Assembly: GCA_946811185.2 (NCBI GenBank)
Contig: OX328097.1
Coordinates: 60,789,063 to 60,853,062 of the forward strand
DNA: 64,000 bases
Direction: 5' to 3'
Source of the DNA: Hippopus hippopus
Taxonomy: Eukaryota > Mollusca > Bivalvia > Cardiida > Cardiidae
Numbering within the stretch: the first letter of the stretch is position 1; each line of letters opens with the position of its first letter. Positions 40,960 to 50,852 of this stretch are shown here, piece by piece. The position numbers and the translations under genes were made by a program. The notes under the pieces are model-generated. The model worked only from the letters and a program-made list of their open reading frames with translations, was not told the origin of the DNA and ran no database searches.

Positions 40960-41125
40960 TGTTGACTGTTTGGACGATGGTTATGTGGAAAAGCTGCCAA
41001 TGGCTTTGGAAGAATTTTGTGCGAAGTACTGGTAAAAGAAACACCAGGAAAGCATAGATAGGTGCAATGGCCGCCGCGATATGACTGAAAAAAATGTTGA
41101 AACGTTCGGCGTTCTAGACCATACA
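40960..41125 (+). mobile_element. SINE fragment
   Basis: GACGATGGTTATGTGGAAAA through GTACTGGTAAAAGAAACACC to GATATGACTGAAAAAAATG and a degenerate tail. It matches the body of the SINE at 44338-44640. Confidence 0.7.
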
Positions 41126-41317
41126 AACAAACTGTCGCGTTGACACTTAAAGGGCAATATGATACCTGAAATTATACATAGAAGAGTGGAGAAAGTTGAT
41201 CAAGATCAGACTGCACGTATGTTTGAAAGTCTATCCCTTTCTCGAAATACTATTATCACCATGGCAGGATCACGAAGGGTTAGAAACTGACCTTACACAG
41301 CATGGTAGCCTTTTGAA

Positions 41318-41805
41318 ATTTAGCAAGGTGTTAAATTATAGGGGACTAGTTCACTGTAATCTATCTAAGCTTACATACCAATAGCCGTATCTTTACAGTA
41401 CCCCATGAACAAGTCTCTGTTGTACATGAACATGATGCTTGTACTCGATCAGGGGAGGTAACTAGTTCTAGTGCCCAAAGGTTTCGAGTTATAGGCCCTT
41501 GTTCACTAATTCATGCTTAACCCTTATCCTGCTAAATAATTTGAAATTTATGATTTTCGTTTATACTATCGGCTTAAAAGTTTGATTTCACTTATTCAGC
41601 AGGCCAAGCGTTAAATTATAGGGGTCTTGTTCACCGTAATCTGCCACAGCTTGCATTCCAATAGCTGTATCTGTACAGTATCCCATGAACCAGTGTCTGT
41701 TATACATGGTGCTTGTACTCGATCAGCTTTATCACAATCCTAGTGCCCGAAGTCTTCATGTTATGAGCCCTTATTCAACAACCATTTTTAACCCTTCAAC
41801 ACTCA
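41318..41805 (+). repeat. Pair of about 200-bp direct repeats around an F2 remnant
   Basis: GTTAAATTATAGGGG recurs at 41330 and 41611; GCTTGTACTCGATCAG, AGTGCCC and CAGTA..CCCATGAAC follow in both in the same order. Similarity looks like 75-80%. F2 remnant 41517-41602 separates them. Confidence 0.7.
41517..41602. mobile_element. F2 remnant lacking its core
   Basis: TTAACCCTTATCCTGCTAAA to ATTCAGCAGG: only the terminal part of F2. It lies between two direct repeats (41318-41516 and 41605-41805). Confidence 0.55.
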
Positions 41806-41807
41806 GT

Positions 41808-41915
41808 GCCGACTTTTTACGTCCCTAAGGAAGAAGCCTTTTGAAAACATTGTGTGAAAAGGAGAAAATGCTGGTAACCAGCATTTTCTCCTTTTCCCAC
41901 AATGTTTTTTACGCA
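41808..41915 (+). mobile_element. F1 left half with intact hairpin
   Basis: TTAACCCTTCAACACTCAG, GAAGAAGCCTTTTGAAAAC, hairpin complete. The right outer arm is replaced by unrelated sequence. Confidence 0.75.
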
Positions 41916-41932
41916 AATATTTCTATGAAAGT

Positions 41933-42045
41933 AATGCGATTTCTGATTGGTTCAACCATTTGGTTTAACCAATCTGAAACTAGTTTACTTTCTACATCCA
42001 GAATAAGACTAAGAATATAATTTAGAATCTGGTTGCTGAATAGAG
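41933..42045. mobile_element. F5 element, partial
   Basis: Centre TGATTGGTTCAACCATTTGG with TTTAACCAATCTG, then CAGAATAAGACTAAGAATAT and a degraded GGTTGCTGAAT end. The left outer arm is missing. Confidence 0.7.
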
Positions 42046-42111
42046 CCCAGGGTAAAGGCAGTGTTGTATACTTTGCTAAGCCCGTTGTTGGTACATCTAT
42101 TCATAGGCCTT

Positions 42112-42400
42112 GTGGGGTCCTGCGTGGCTCAGAGGTAAAGCGCAGTACTCGTAGTCTGGAAACCCGGATTCGAGCCTTCCTCGAAGCAATCAACTTCATT
42201 GGAGTGTCCTTGGGCAGCACTCCTCAAAGTCTTATCCTCATATTGGTGAAACCAAGACATACGTAGATATGTGAGCTGGTGCTGTGATATGACTGAATTA
42301 GTGTTAAAAGCGGCGTAAAACACCTATCAATCAATCTATCGATCGATCTATCGATCAATCAGTCGATAAATCAATAGATAACCAAGAAATCAGACAATAA
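42112..42400 (+). mobile_element. tRNA-derived SINE
   Basis: Head GGGGTCCTGCGTGGCTCAG with GAGGTAAAGCGCAGTACTC and B-box GGATTCGAGCC, same subfamily as 10306-10578. The body ends GATATGACTGAATTAGTG, then AAAACACC and a tail of ATCAATC and ATCGATC words. Confidence 0.8.
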
Positions 42401-42469
42401 ATTATTCAGACAATCAATTAGTCAGTCTGTAGCTTTGTCTCATCGAGACATAGAACAAATTAAATGTAA

Positions 42470-42615
42470 CTTGGTTAATAAAATTTGGTTTTGAAAGGTT
42501 ATAAAACATTGTGGGAAAAGCAGAAAATGCTGGTTACCAGCATTTTCTGCTTTTTCCACAATGGTTTCAAAAGGCTTTTATCTCGCGTCTGGTTGGGTTG
42601 TTTGGTGAATGGTTA
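42470..42615 (-). mobile_element. F1 copy, left arm lost
   Basis: GTTATAAAACATTGTGGG, compensated hairpin variant AGCAGAAAATGCTGG / CCAGCATTTTCTGCT, end TTTGGTGAATGGTTA. Confidence 0.75.
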
Positions 42616-42768
42616 TAGGGTAGAAAATTACGCTATTAGCAAGCAGTAAAAAAGATTTAATAGTCGGTTCATAATAGCTGTTATCATTTATGGCATTTGG
42701 TAATACAACACAAAACATTCTCACTTTGGAAAAAAATGCATAAACCCTTAATCCCAAAGTTTATTCTA

Positions 42769-42993
42769 TTAACTCTTTACCAAACGACATAATTTTAGAC
42801 TCGTGCAGTCAGAAAGGATTTACAGACGACAATTCAAATATCGCTCAAAAGATGGAATTTGTCGTTAACAGTGCACGAAACATTGTGGGAAAAGGAGAAA
42901 ATGCTGGTAATCAGCATTTTCTTCTTTTTCCCACGATGTTTTCAAATGCCGTTTTCTTCGTTAAAACCTCGGGATTATTTGGGAAAACCTTAA
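42769..42993 (-). mobile_element. F1 copy, complete
   Basis: TTAACTCTTTACCAAACGAC to TTTGGGAAAACCTTAA; hairpin good. Confidence 0.85.
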
Positions 42994-43400
42994 TACAGAC
43001 ATGTGGAAACGTTGTGGGGGAAAAAATTGAATAAACTCATTCCCTATGCTATGTAATTGTGGAATCTCAGTAAACATCCACCTGGTTAATTTATGGTATC
43101 GGGCACATGGCGCGATTTATTGTACAAAGGCATGTCACAATTTAGATTTAAATTTGTGGGACTGTGGATAACTGCGGTTAAATGTGTTGTGCCGCGGTTA
43201 AATCTAACGTACATTGAGGATATACCGCGGTACAACAAGTGCCACCGAGAAGATACCGCAGTACCGTGGATAAATTTGTTGCGTGGCTAAGATTTGTGGT
43301 ACCGTGGGTTAGATTTCACTCAGATTTGTATTAACGAGGGTTAGTTTGTTATGTAGGGGATACAGGACTGAAATACGGTTAAAATGGCGTTGAACACAAA

Positions 43401-43577
43401 TTAACCATTAGGCTGCTAAGCGCGACCCAAGGACCGTTTGCGGACAGTGTAGATCTACACCGTTCTATAAGGAGATATTTTTCCCGAAAAATAATTTACT
43501 TTAAAATAACAATATTTTGGCCTTTACCGGCTGCTTGAAAGTTTAACTTTTTAATTTATTTAGCAGGTAAAGGGTTA
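43401..43577 (+). mobile_element. F2 element, core partly deleted
   Basis: TTAACCATTAGGCTGCTAAG to TAGCAGGTAAAGGGTTAA. Of the core, only GTGTAGATCTACACC remains. Confidence 0.75.
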
Positions 43578-43655
43578 AAGAAAGAAAGAAACAGAGAGAG
43601 AGAGATGGGGAAGGAAGGAAGGAAGAGAGAGAGAGAGAGAAGCAAGCAAGCAAGG
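43578..43655 (+). repeat. Purine-rich simple repeat
   Basis: Runs of AAAG, AGAG, GGAA and AAGC words directly after an F2 element. Confidence 0.85.
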
Positions 43656-43874
43656 AGTATCAGACTAACGAAGTATTAAATCGACCGAAGAAAAAATAAG
43701 GGTATGCTACGACAAAGAGAGTAAACTTGCTGTGGGCGATCGGAACGGAAGTAACAAAATACAACACTGCGAAATTTAACCCGAAATGGGTATTAAGATT
43801 GTTGACTGATACTCGTTTACCAAAACCCATTTCCATACTGTGATACAGGTATGAGTTTTTACGCCCTGATGAGC

Positions 43875-43960
43875 GGACAGCATTTGGAAATATTGTGGGA
43901 AAAGGGGCAATTGCTTGTTACAAGCAATTCCTCCTTTTCCCACAATTTTTCCAAACCATT
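43875..43960. repeat. F1-like hairpin
   Basis: AATATTGTGGGAAAAGGGG faces CCTCCTTTTCCCACAATTTT with the loop TTGCTTGTTACAAGCAA. Outer arms are mostly lost. Confidence 0.65.
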
Positions 43961-44337
43961 AGGATCGTTTTTCATTCAATATATCGCCCCTTTTTTGCCA
44001 TTGGGCGTCCTTGATACTCTGTGTAGAAATATAACCTGTATGGAAATGGGTACGATATTAAATCGACGTGAAAAGATATGATAGCATGTTTGTGTAACTT
44101 AGTTGAAATAAATGTATATGTGGGTGTTTTAACCTCGTCAGAAGTCAAAGGGCGAACAACATAGTTCGAAGTTTTAGTTACGAACAGCGAAGCTCTGTCG
44201 GGACCCGAAATACAATATTTATTGTAAATGTAGGCCACCGGCCCAAAATACAGCATTACAGAAAAAATGCACAGAGCATGTTATACGTCCCCTTACATAC
44301 AATTACAATTATTTCATCTCGTTTTTAAAACAAAGCC

Positions 44338-44640
44338 GAGCCCCGGTAGCTGAGTCGGTAGCGTGCAGGACTTGAGAACAGGGGGTCATGGGTTAGATCC
44401 CTGGCTCGGCCAACTTCCTTCCGAGGATTGATGATAGCCATTGCGACAGGATTCATTACTCTACCACCGCTGACCATTGTTTCGAGGATGGTTATTTGGG
44501 AAAGCAGCCAGTGGCTTGGAATGAAAATTGTGCGGAGTACTGGTAAAAGAGGCTCCAGAAATGCATTGCGGTGCACTGGCCGCCACGATGTAACTGAAAT
44601 AATGTTGAAAACGGCGTTAAACACCATGCAATCATTATTA
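44338..44640 (+). mobile_element. tRNA-derived SINE, well preserved
   Basis: Head CCCCGGTAGCTGAGTCGGTA (A box), CTTGAGAACAGGGGGTCATG and B-box GGTTAGATCCC. The body has GATAGCCATTGCGACAGG and GTACTGGTAAAAGAGGCTCC, and ends GAAATAATGTTGAAAACGGC, GTTAAACACC and a short tail. This is the most complete copy of its subfamily here. Confidence 0.85.
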
Positions 44641-44886
44641 AAAAAATAGTATAATGACCATCAGAGAGAAGGCATTTGAAAAAATTGTAGGAAAAGGACA
44701 ATAAGTGGTTATATTCACAGTTTTCTCCCTTTACACAATTTCCTTTATACCTTTAAATATATAAACCTCGCGGTGTAGGCCACTCTTATTTTGTTGCATG
44801 CCAATGCCTTCATTGTGTGTAAATCTATCCCTTTTGTATTGTCTTGCGAAGTATTGCAGATTTCTGAAACCATACCGTAACTATTT

Positions 44887-45147
44887 GAGCCATGCTCTGC
44901 CAAAAGGGGACTTAATGCATCTGCGTGATCCATCGTACCAAGCATACATCTCATACTTATGGATCCATGATATCCACGTTTTTTAACAACCAACATAACC
45001 ATGAGATAGACTGGTCCTTGGGCATACAGAAAATTGACCAATAGCGAAAAGAGTCGGCCCAGGTCAGCCTGCGCGGACTGCGCAGGCTGACCTGGGTCGA
45101 TACTTTTCGCAGATGCATTAAGTCCTCTTTTCATAAAGCATGGCTCA
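44887..45147 (+). mobile_element. F3 element, well preserved
   Basis: GAGCCATGCTCTGCC to AAAGCATGGCTCA. The core GGTCAGCCTGCGCGGACTGC is a near-perfect palindrome. Confidence 0.85.
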
Positions 45148-45309
45148 TTTATAACTAACTAGTAATTCTTATGAAACTATCAGGTAAAATATAAAAAGGG
45201 AAGTAAAAATGGCATACGTACATCGGTTTGCAACGCACATGACTAGAGATTCACGGGGTTGTTAAGTTTTAATTTTGGTTTCGGTCAAACTTTCGTTTTC
45301 GACTTGGAT

Positions 45310-45540
45310 TGATGATTGTCATTGCGTCAGGATTTATTCCTCTTTCTTGGTCATAGTCATTGCGACAGGATTCATTCATAACTCGTCTGGACGATTGTTA
45401 TGTGGGAAAGCAGCCAACTGCTTTGAAAGAATATTGTGCAAAGTACTGGTAAAAGAAACTCAAGGATAGTATGGATAGGTGCACTGACCGCCGCGAGATA
45501 ATATTGAACAAGGTGTTAGACGACATACAAACCAGACCGG
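45310..45540 (+). mobile_element. SINE fragment, partly duplicated internally
   Basis: Body words GATTGTCATTGCGTCAGG and CATTGCGACAGGATTCATTC appear in tandem. GTACTGGTAAAAGAAACTC and a degraded 3' end follow. A further short piece of the same body lies at 45575-45635. Confidence 0.65.
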
Positions 45541-45634
45541 TTACTCTCTCGTCGCTGAAGTTGTTTCGACAGCGTTCCTGTGGGAATGCAGTCAGTAAGC
45601 AAGAAAAAAGCATTGTGCAAAGTTCTGGTAAAAG

Positions 45635-45840
45635 AAACTCCTTGACTGAACGATGTTTTACGCAGCTTTCAACATTATTTCTGACTTATAACGGCGACCG
45701 CTTCCTTATTCATGTGTGTCTTGGATTTTACACGTAAACGTGTCTTGCCCAAGGATAGTCCCAGCACCTCGGGTGAGGATCGAACCTGGAGACCCCGACT
45801 TGCGAATATTCCACCGTCTTAGACACTGAAGGAACCCATG
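45635..45840 (-). mobile_element. tRNA-derived SINE, antisense
   Basis: The reverse complement reads TGGGTTCCTTCAGTGTCTAA, a head with B-box GGTTCGATCC, then CCTTGGGCAAGACACG and TTGAAAGCTGCGTAAAACA. The head differs from those of the other SINE subfamilies in the window. Confidence 0.65.
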
Positions 45841-45890
45841 GATAGTTCCAGAGTTGTCTTACAGAATATCATTCTTTAAGATCTGCTGGA

Positions 45891-46063
45891 TCACCAACCA
45901 TTCTTAGTTTTATTCTTTGGTCTTATTATGGATATGGAAAGTAACGCAACTTCTGATTGGCTAAACCATTTGGTTTAGCCAGTCAGAAGTTGCGTTGCTT
46001 TCAAATGAAAAAAAAAAAAATCTTGAGAATAAGACTAAGAATATTTTGAAGAATAGTTGGTGT
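45891..46063. mobile_element. F5 palindromic element
   Basis: TCACCAACCATTCTTAG ... CTGATTGGCTAAACCATTTG ... GAATAGTTGGTG. Both arms are present. Confidence 0.8.
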
Positions 46064-46130
46064 GTACGAACCCTGACTTCGAACAACATTCAGCTGCCTT
46101 CAAAACACATCGAAAGCTGGACTTTGCATG

Positions 46131-46349
46131 TTAACTCTTTACTAGATGACACAAGTCTTGACTAATGCACTCGAAAAATCATTTCTAGCTTAAAAATGGA
46201 ATTTCTCTTAGAAAGGGATAAAAAACATTGTGGAAAAAGGAGAAAATGCTGGTTACCAGCATTTTCTCCTTTTCCCTCAATGTTTTCAAAAGCCTTTAGG
46301 CTTATTCCTCAAGGTCGTGAAAACTCATGACTGTTTCGTAAAGGATTAA
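46131..46349 (-). mobile_element. F1 copy
   Basis: TTAACTCTTTACTAGATGAC to GTTTCGTAAAGGATTAA; hairpin almost perfect. Confidence 0.85.
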
Positions 46350-47320
46350 GGTTTAATAACTTGCGTTTCTGCAGAGACAATCAACTTTGTACTATCCTCC
46401 ATAGAAGCGCATGAAACTAGACTGGATCTAAATTATGCATTATCAAGTTATCGATTTTTTCTTCTAATCATTTAGATCGATCATGTAACATTATTGCTCC
46501 AATAAAACTGTTTTATAACGGATCTAATCAAAGGTACCGTGTCTATGAGAGCTGAGCCACGCTATGACAGCGTAATTCATTCCCCACGGCTGACTATCCG
46601 CCTTTTAGCGAAAAAGTTTTGCTTTCATTGTGACAAAAGGAGTGAATTTTGGGAAAGAGTGATCTTTCTCGGTTTTTTTTTTTGACATTTTTTTAAAGTT
46701 CTTAATTCGCGTAGATTTTCCATATTTGTAAAAGAATGTTCTGCAAATATTTTTCAGTTATGCAACTCCTTATTGAGTAAATCGGCCACACAAAACCAGA
46801 TGCGGCTGTAGTTGTTTGCAGGGGCACTTGGAACTGCTATTACATTATTTTGCAATTTCATTCCAAATGTCAGTAACAAAAGGCTTCGAGATAACGATGT
46901 TCGAACAATCAAGATATCACTACTTGTAGATATATGCACATTGCTTTTTATGGGAAAGATCGATTAAGAGATATAAAAAAAAAAAAAAATGAAATATATT
47001 TTGAGGATCAAACACCCAAATCTCTAGTTCTTCACGAAAACCATTTCATTAGTATTAGCATTTCAATTGGTATTCATTAGAACAGTCTCATCGAGACAAC
47101 TCTCATGAGTACCCACAACATAAATTTTGGTGTAGGAATAACGTTGTTAGAATTTGATGACCCTTCCCTTTATCAAGACATCTGATTGTTCACTGCCAGC
47201 TCGCTATTCGTGGGGTCGAAAGTTTAGAATTCAATCTTTCATCTTACTTTTAATTGGTTTATGGTATACTTGTACATAGCTGACAAATATCGTACCTTAA
47301 CACTTATGCAGACAGCCCGA
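46350..47320. other. Nothing recognised
   Basis: AT-rich sequence with two A-runs near 46975. No named repeat or coding signal. Confidence 0.45.
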
Positions 47321-47329
47321 AATTTTTCT

Positions 47330-47450
47330 TAAACGATCTGGACAATGTTTTACGAACCTTTAAAAACATCATGGGAAAATGAGGAAATGCTGGTAACAAA
47401 GTATTTTCTCCTTTTCCCATATCGTTTTCTACCCTTCTTGAGGAAATTCA
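47330..47450 (+). mobile_element. F1 copy, partial
   Basis: Hairpin CATCATGGGAAAATGAG with GTATTTTCTCCTTTTCCC; outer arms degraded. Confidence 0.6.
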
Positions 47451-47552
47451 AAGATAAGGATTACGAGTACATTTTACCTGAGACAAGCTTACTCGTGCAA
47501 TACAAGAACAACATGCATTCGTAAATCTTGAATGTTTACAAGGAGATTTAAT

Positions 47553-47760
47553 TTAACTCTTAACCTGTTGAAAAAAGTGAAATGAAACTTTGAAGCCGAT
47601 GGTAAAAACCCGGATGTAGCAAATTCAAATGATTTTTAAGATATATCTCCAAATCGGACAGTGTAGCTTCAAGATCAGACTGCACGTTCTGTGCAGTCTG
47701 ATCTTGATATACACTGTTCGCAAAAGGCCTTTGAGTCGCTCATACTAGCCTAACGGTTAA
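47553..47760 (-). mobile_element. F2 element sharing a TTAA with the next F1 copy
   Basis: TTAACTCTTAACCTGTTG to CATACTAGCCTAACGGTTAA. The core AGATCAGACTGCACGTTC faces TGTGCAGTCTGATC. The TTAA at 47757-47760 also starts the F1 copy that follows. Confidence 0.8.
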
Positions 47761-47984
47761 CTTATTACTAAACAATTCTATGTTTTTACGACCCTTAGGC
47801 AAAAGGGTTGAAAAATATTTTGGGGAAAGAAGACAATGCTGGTAACCAGCATATCTCCTTTTCCCACAAATGTTTTCTACCCTATCAGAGACAATTTCCA
47901 CTTTTTGAGCCACATTTAAATTGTCGTCTGCGAAAACTTTCTATTTGGACCATTTTAAAAGTGTTTCGTCTGGTAAAAAGTTAA
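47757..47984 (+). mobile_element. F1 copy sharing a TTAA with F2
   Basis: TTAACTTATTACTAAACAAT to GTCTGGTAAAAAGTTAA. Its first TTAA is the last of the F2 copy 47553-47760. Confidence 0.8.
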
Positions 47985-48115
47985 ACGAAAGATCAATAAT
48001 TGACACCCATGTCAACCTGTAGTTTGGAAAATATAAATACCCTTGTTTTAGACGAGAGTTTACTGTCAAAGCTAATACACGGAACTTTTGAATTTTCAAA
48101 GCACTGACAGGATTG

Positions 48116-48154
48116 AAATAGTAAATGTCTTTTACTCATTATTTTAAACAACTC
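48116..48154 (+). repeat. Left target-site duplication of the LINE insertion
   Basis: 39 bases identical to 50853-50891, beginning AAATAGTAAATG and ending AACAACTC. Identity stops exactly where element sequence begins on the right-hand side of this copy. Confidence 0.9.
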
Positions 48155-50852
48155 GTTTCGTCTGGATGGACTTCCGGTATAATGAGTATGGACGCCATTT
48201 TTTTGTAGTGGGATGAAAAAATTAGTTTTATAGAAGAATTCTTTCGCTGTGTCAATCAGTTATAACAGAAAACAACAGAAAATGAATAACATGGAATGTA
48301 ACGATGGATTTAATGAATCTGATGTGATAGTTGACACTCAAAACATGATTTTAACACAAAATCGGTACGCTGGCCTTTCTGGCGCGCAAACAGACAAAGA
48401 AAACAAAGAAGTGGAATGTGATGAAGAAAATAGAAACTTCGTAGCGGTAAATCGAAAAAGAGCACGAGTAAGTACAGGCAGTTATTCAGACACACAAAAA
48501 ACACAGACTACACAAAAAATAAACATTAAATACGACAGATATGCTGATCTTCCTACGGACGAAAAACTTGTTGTTATGTTCGAACAATTACAAAACATGA
48601 ATGACAAAGTTGATGAATGTCTTGTACTAAACAAAAATGTCCGCATAATTGAGAACACTTTGTCTGATCATGACCGTCGCCTGAAACTGCTAGAATACAA
48701 ATCAATTGACTTAGAAGCGAGGTCTAGACGTAATAATCTGATCTTCAGTGGGATCCCGGAGCAAAGGGATGAAAATTGCACGTTGGTTTTAGAGAATTTC
48801 ATACGGGATCAGCTACATATTACAGACTGCACTCCGATCCAACGCGCTCACAGGCTAGGTCGCTTCAAGAGGGGCGCCACAAGGTCCATTATTGCTTTGT
48901 TATTGGACTATAGAGATACACAAACCATACTATCGTCTGCTAATAAGCTGAAGGGCTCGCATTTTAGTATCAATAAAGATTTCCCGAAAGAAATCGTCAA
49001 TGCCCGAAAAAAACTGTGGCCAGAATACAAGCGTCAGCGGCAAGCAAACCCGGAGAGCAAGGTGTCTATTGTTTATCCTGCGCGACTTGTTGTTGATGGT
49101 CGAACAATGGCTGACGAATTCCCCGATTGGAGCCCTATCATGCAAGGTAACAGGGGGGAACAGTTTTCACATAACATCAGTGACCGTTATACCACCCAAG
49201 CAAAACATAGTCACGCACGTGATCTATATACCATTAACAGTGAAACGGCGGGATCGAACAGCAAGCCTGTGCAAAATGAAATCAATGTCAGGAGTAGCGT
49301 TCAACACAACACTAGACGCAGACAATCCCAATCTCCACATCCGAATAGAGGAAGAACACATGCTCCGCTTTCCCAACGTACGCCTTTCCCAAGCTCCTCT
49401 TCGTCATCCAACAATATCCAACGCCCGTGGATGTCCCAACCAGTACAGTCATCCAATGAAGCCATTGCCCAAGCCGACATTGCATCACAATAGGAAATCG
49501 GGGGGAATGTTTCTTCGCTAAAAAACAAAAAAAATATACTAAAGTGTACATGTTTGAATGTAAATGGTCTCAAGAGACGTGTGAATTACCCAGATTTCTG
49601 CGACTTTGTTTGTTCATCCGATATTTTCTGCGTATGTGAGACTCACATAGACAACAGTGATATAGTGGATATTAACAATTATACATTTATAGCTAAAAAT
49701 AGAAGCAGGCATTACAAAAGGAAATCGGGTGGTATTGGTGCCTATGTGAGTAACGATATTGGAAAATATGTGAATCTGATTGAAAACGATTCAGACTACG
49801 TTCTATGGATTTCGATAGATAAGGCTTTTTTGCATTATGATGAAAACGTTATTTTAGGCATATTATACATTCCACCAGAAAGCTCTCGATTCTTTTCAAC
49901 TGATGAATTTGAAGAAATGCAATCCGAAATAAGTTATAAATGTAATGAAAATAAATATGTCTACCTAGCTGGTGACACCAACGGCCGAGTGGGCGCCATG
50001 CGTGATTTCGTCATATCTGATCCACATCTCCAAAATCTTTTCGATATCGATGGTGAGACCCAGTCGCAATTTTACAAGTATGAGATCCTTAATGAACTGT
50101 CCATTAATCTGCAAAGAAATACGAAAGACAAACAATCAAATTCACACGGCTACAGACTTCTGGATATTTGTAAAACTAATGATATGTTCATACTAAACGG
50201 TAGATTATTTTTAGATAGGGATACTGGGCAATACACTTTTAGAGACAGATCAGTCATTGATTATGTAATTGCTACGGCTGAATGCTTTAAAAATATAGCC
50301 CACTTTGAAGTTGTTGAAACCGATAGTCTGTTTTCAGACGGCCACAACGCGCTTTCCTGGCACATTAACAGTAAACAAAGTATTGATCCAAGCACCGAAT
50401 TCCCTAGTTCAGAACCTCAGTTGTTGAACCAGCGTCCACCATGGTCCCAATCCATGGAGCAAAATTTTGCAAGCTATATTAATCAGGAGCAGATTGAAAA
50501 TATATTGTCCCAATTAAACTCTTACCCACACTCTCAGGAAACTATCGATTACATATCCAAAGAGCTCCAGCTGATATTCCAAGACGCAGCTATTAAATCA
50601 TCTCAAAACATAACGAGTAGAAATCGGCCAAAATCCGAAAGGCATTACCCTATGAATAAACCATGGTTCGGTCCGCGATGCCATAAAGCTAGAACAGCAT
50701 ACCACTCCGCCAAAAACATCTACAACAAAAATAAAAGTGAATCTAACAGGACAAATCTTCAAAAAACAAGTAAAGAATATAAAAGGACTATGAATCACTT
50801 CATCAATAAGACAAAACTAAAAAATGAACAAAAACTACGCACAAAAAATAGT
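48155..50852 (+). mobile_element. 3'-truncated LINE insertion (ORF1 plus endonuclease, no reverse transcriptase)
   Basis: A 2,698-bp insert bounded by a 39-bp direct repeat at 48116-48154 and 50853-50891. It starts with about 125 bases of leader (GTTTCGTCTGGATGG...), then ORF1, then an endonuclease ORF in the same frame. It stops in an A-rich stretch before any reverse-transcriptase motif. LINE copies are normally truncated at the 5' end, so losing the 3' end while keeping a target-site duplication is unusual. The reading frames are not visibly decayed, so the insertion is probably recent. Confidence 0.9.
48282..49493 (+). CDS. LINE ORF1 protein (L1 ORF1p-like, coiled coil + RRM-like)
   Basis: The start was taken at the first in-frame ATG, giving 403 residues; the frame is open a little upstream, without an ATG. 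ORF1 proteins of this type trimerise through a coiled coil, bind the element RNA and act as chaperones during retrotransposition. Visible parts: an acidic, polar N-terminus (1-90); a heptad-like helix (about 92-147, with FEQLQNMNDKVDE and LKLLEYKSIDLEARSRR); an RRM-like domain opening at NNLIFSGIPE (about 151-160); QRAHRLGR; and a C-terminal domain with INKDFPKEIVNARKKLWPEY. A Ser/Gln/Pro-rich tail runs from about residue 290. The stop is TAG, followed in the same frame by the endonuclease ORF. No frameshift or early stop was seen. Confidence 0.85.
   Translation: MNNMECNDGFNESDVIVDTQNMILTQNRYAGLSGAQTDKENKEVECDEENRNFVAVNRKRARVSTGSYSDTQKTQTTQKINIKYDRYADLPTDEKLVVMFEQLQNMNDKVDECLVLNKNVRIIENTLSDHDRRLKLLEYKSIDLEARSRRNNLIFSGIPEQRDENCTLVLENFIRDQLHITDCTPIQRAHRLGRFKRGATRSIIALLLDYRDTQTILSSANKLKGSHFSINKDFPKEIVNARKKLWPEYKRQRQANPESKVSIVYPARLVVDGRTMADEFPDWSPIMQGNRGEQFSHNISDRYTTQAKHSHARDLYTINSETAGSNSKPVQNEINVRSSVQHNTRRRQSQSPHPNRGRTHAPLSQRTPFPSSSSSSNNIQRPWMSQPVQSSNEAIAQADIASQ

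Noticed and set aside
44745..45134. 129-codon minus-strand open frame
   Set aside because: Coincides with the F3 element at 44887-45147.
48249..48281. GTG as the start of LINE ORF1
   Set aside because: The organism is a eukaryote; the ATG at 48282 is the first plausible start. Likewise TTG at 49554 is not taken as the start of the endonuclease.
48155..50852. A complete, autonomous LINE
   Set aside because: No reverse-transcriptase motif follows the endonuclease, and the frame ends in the target duplication.
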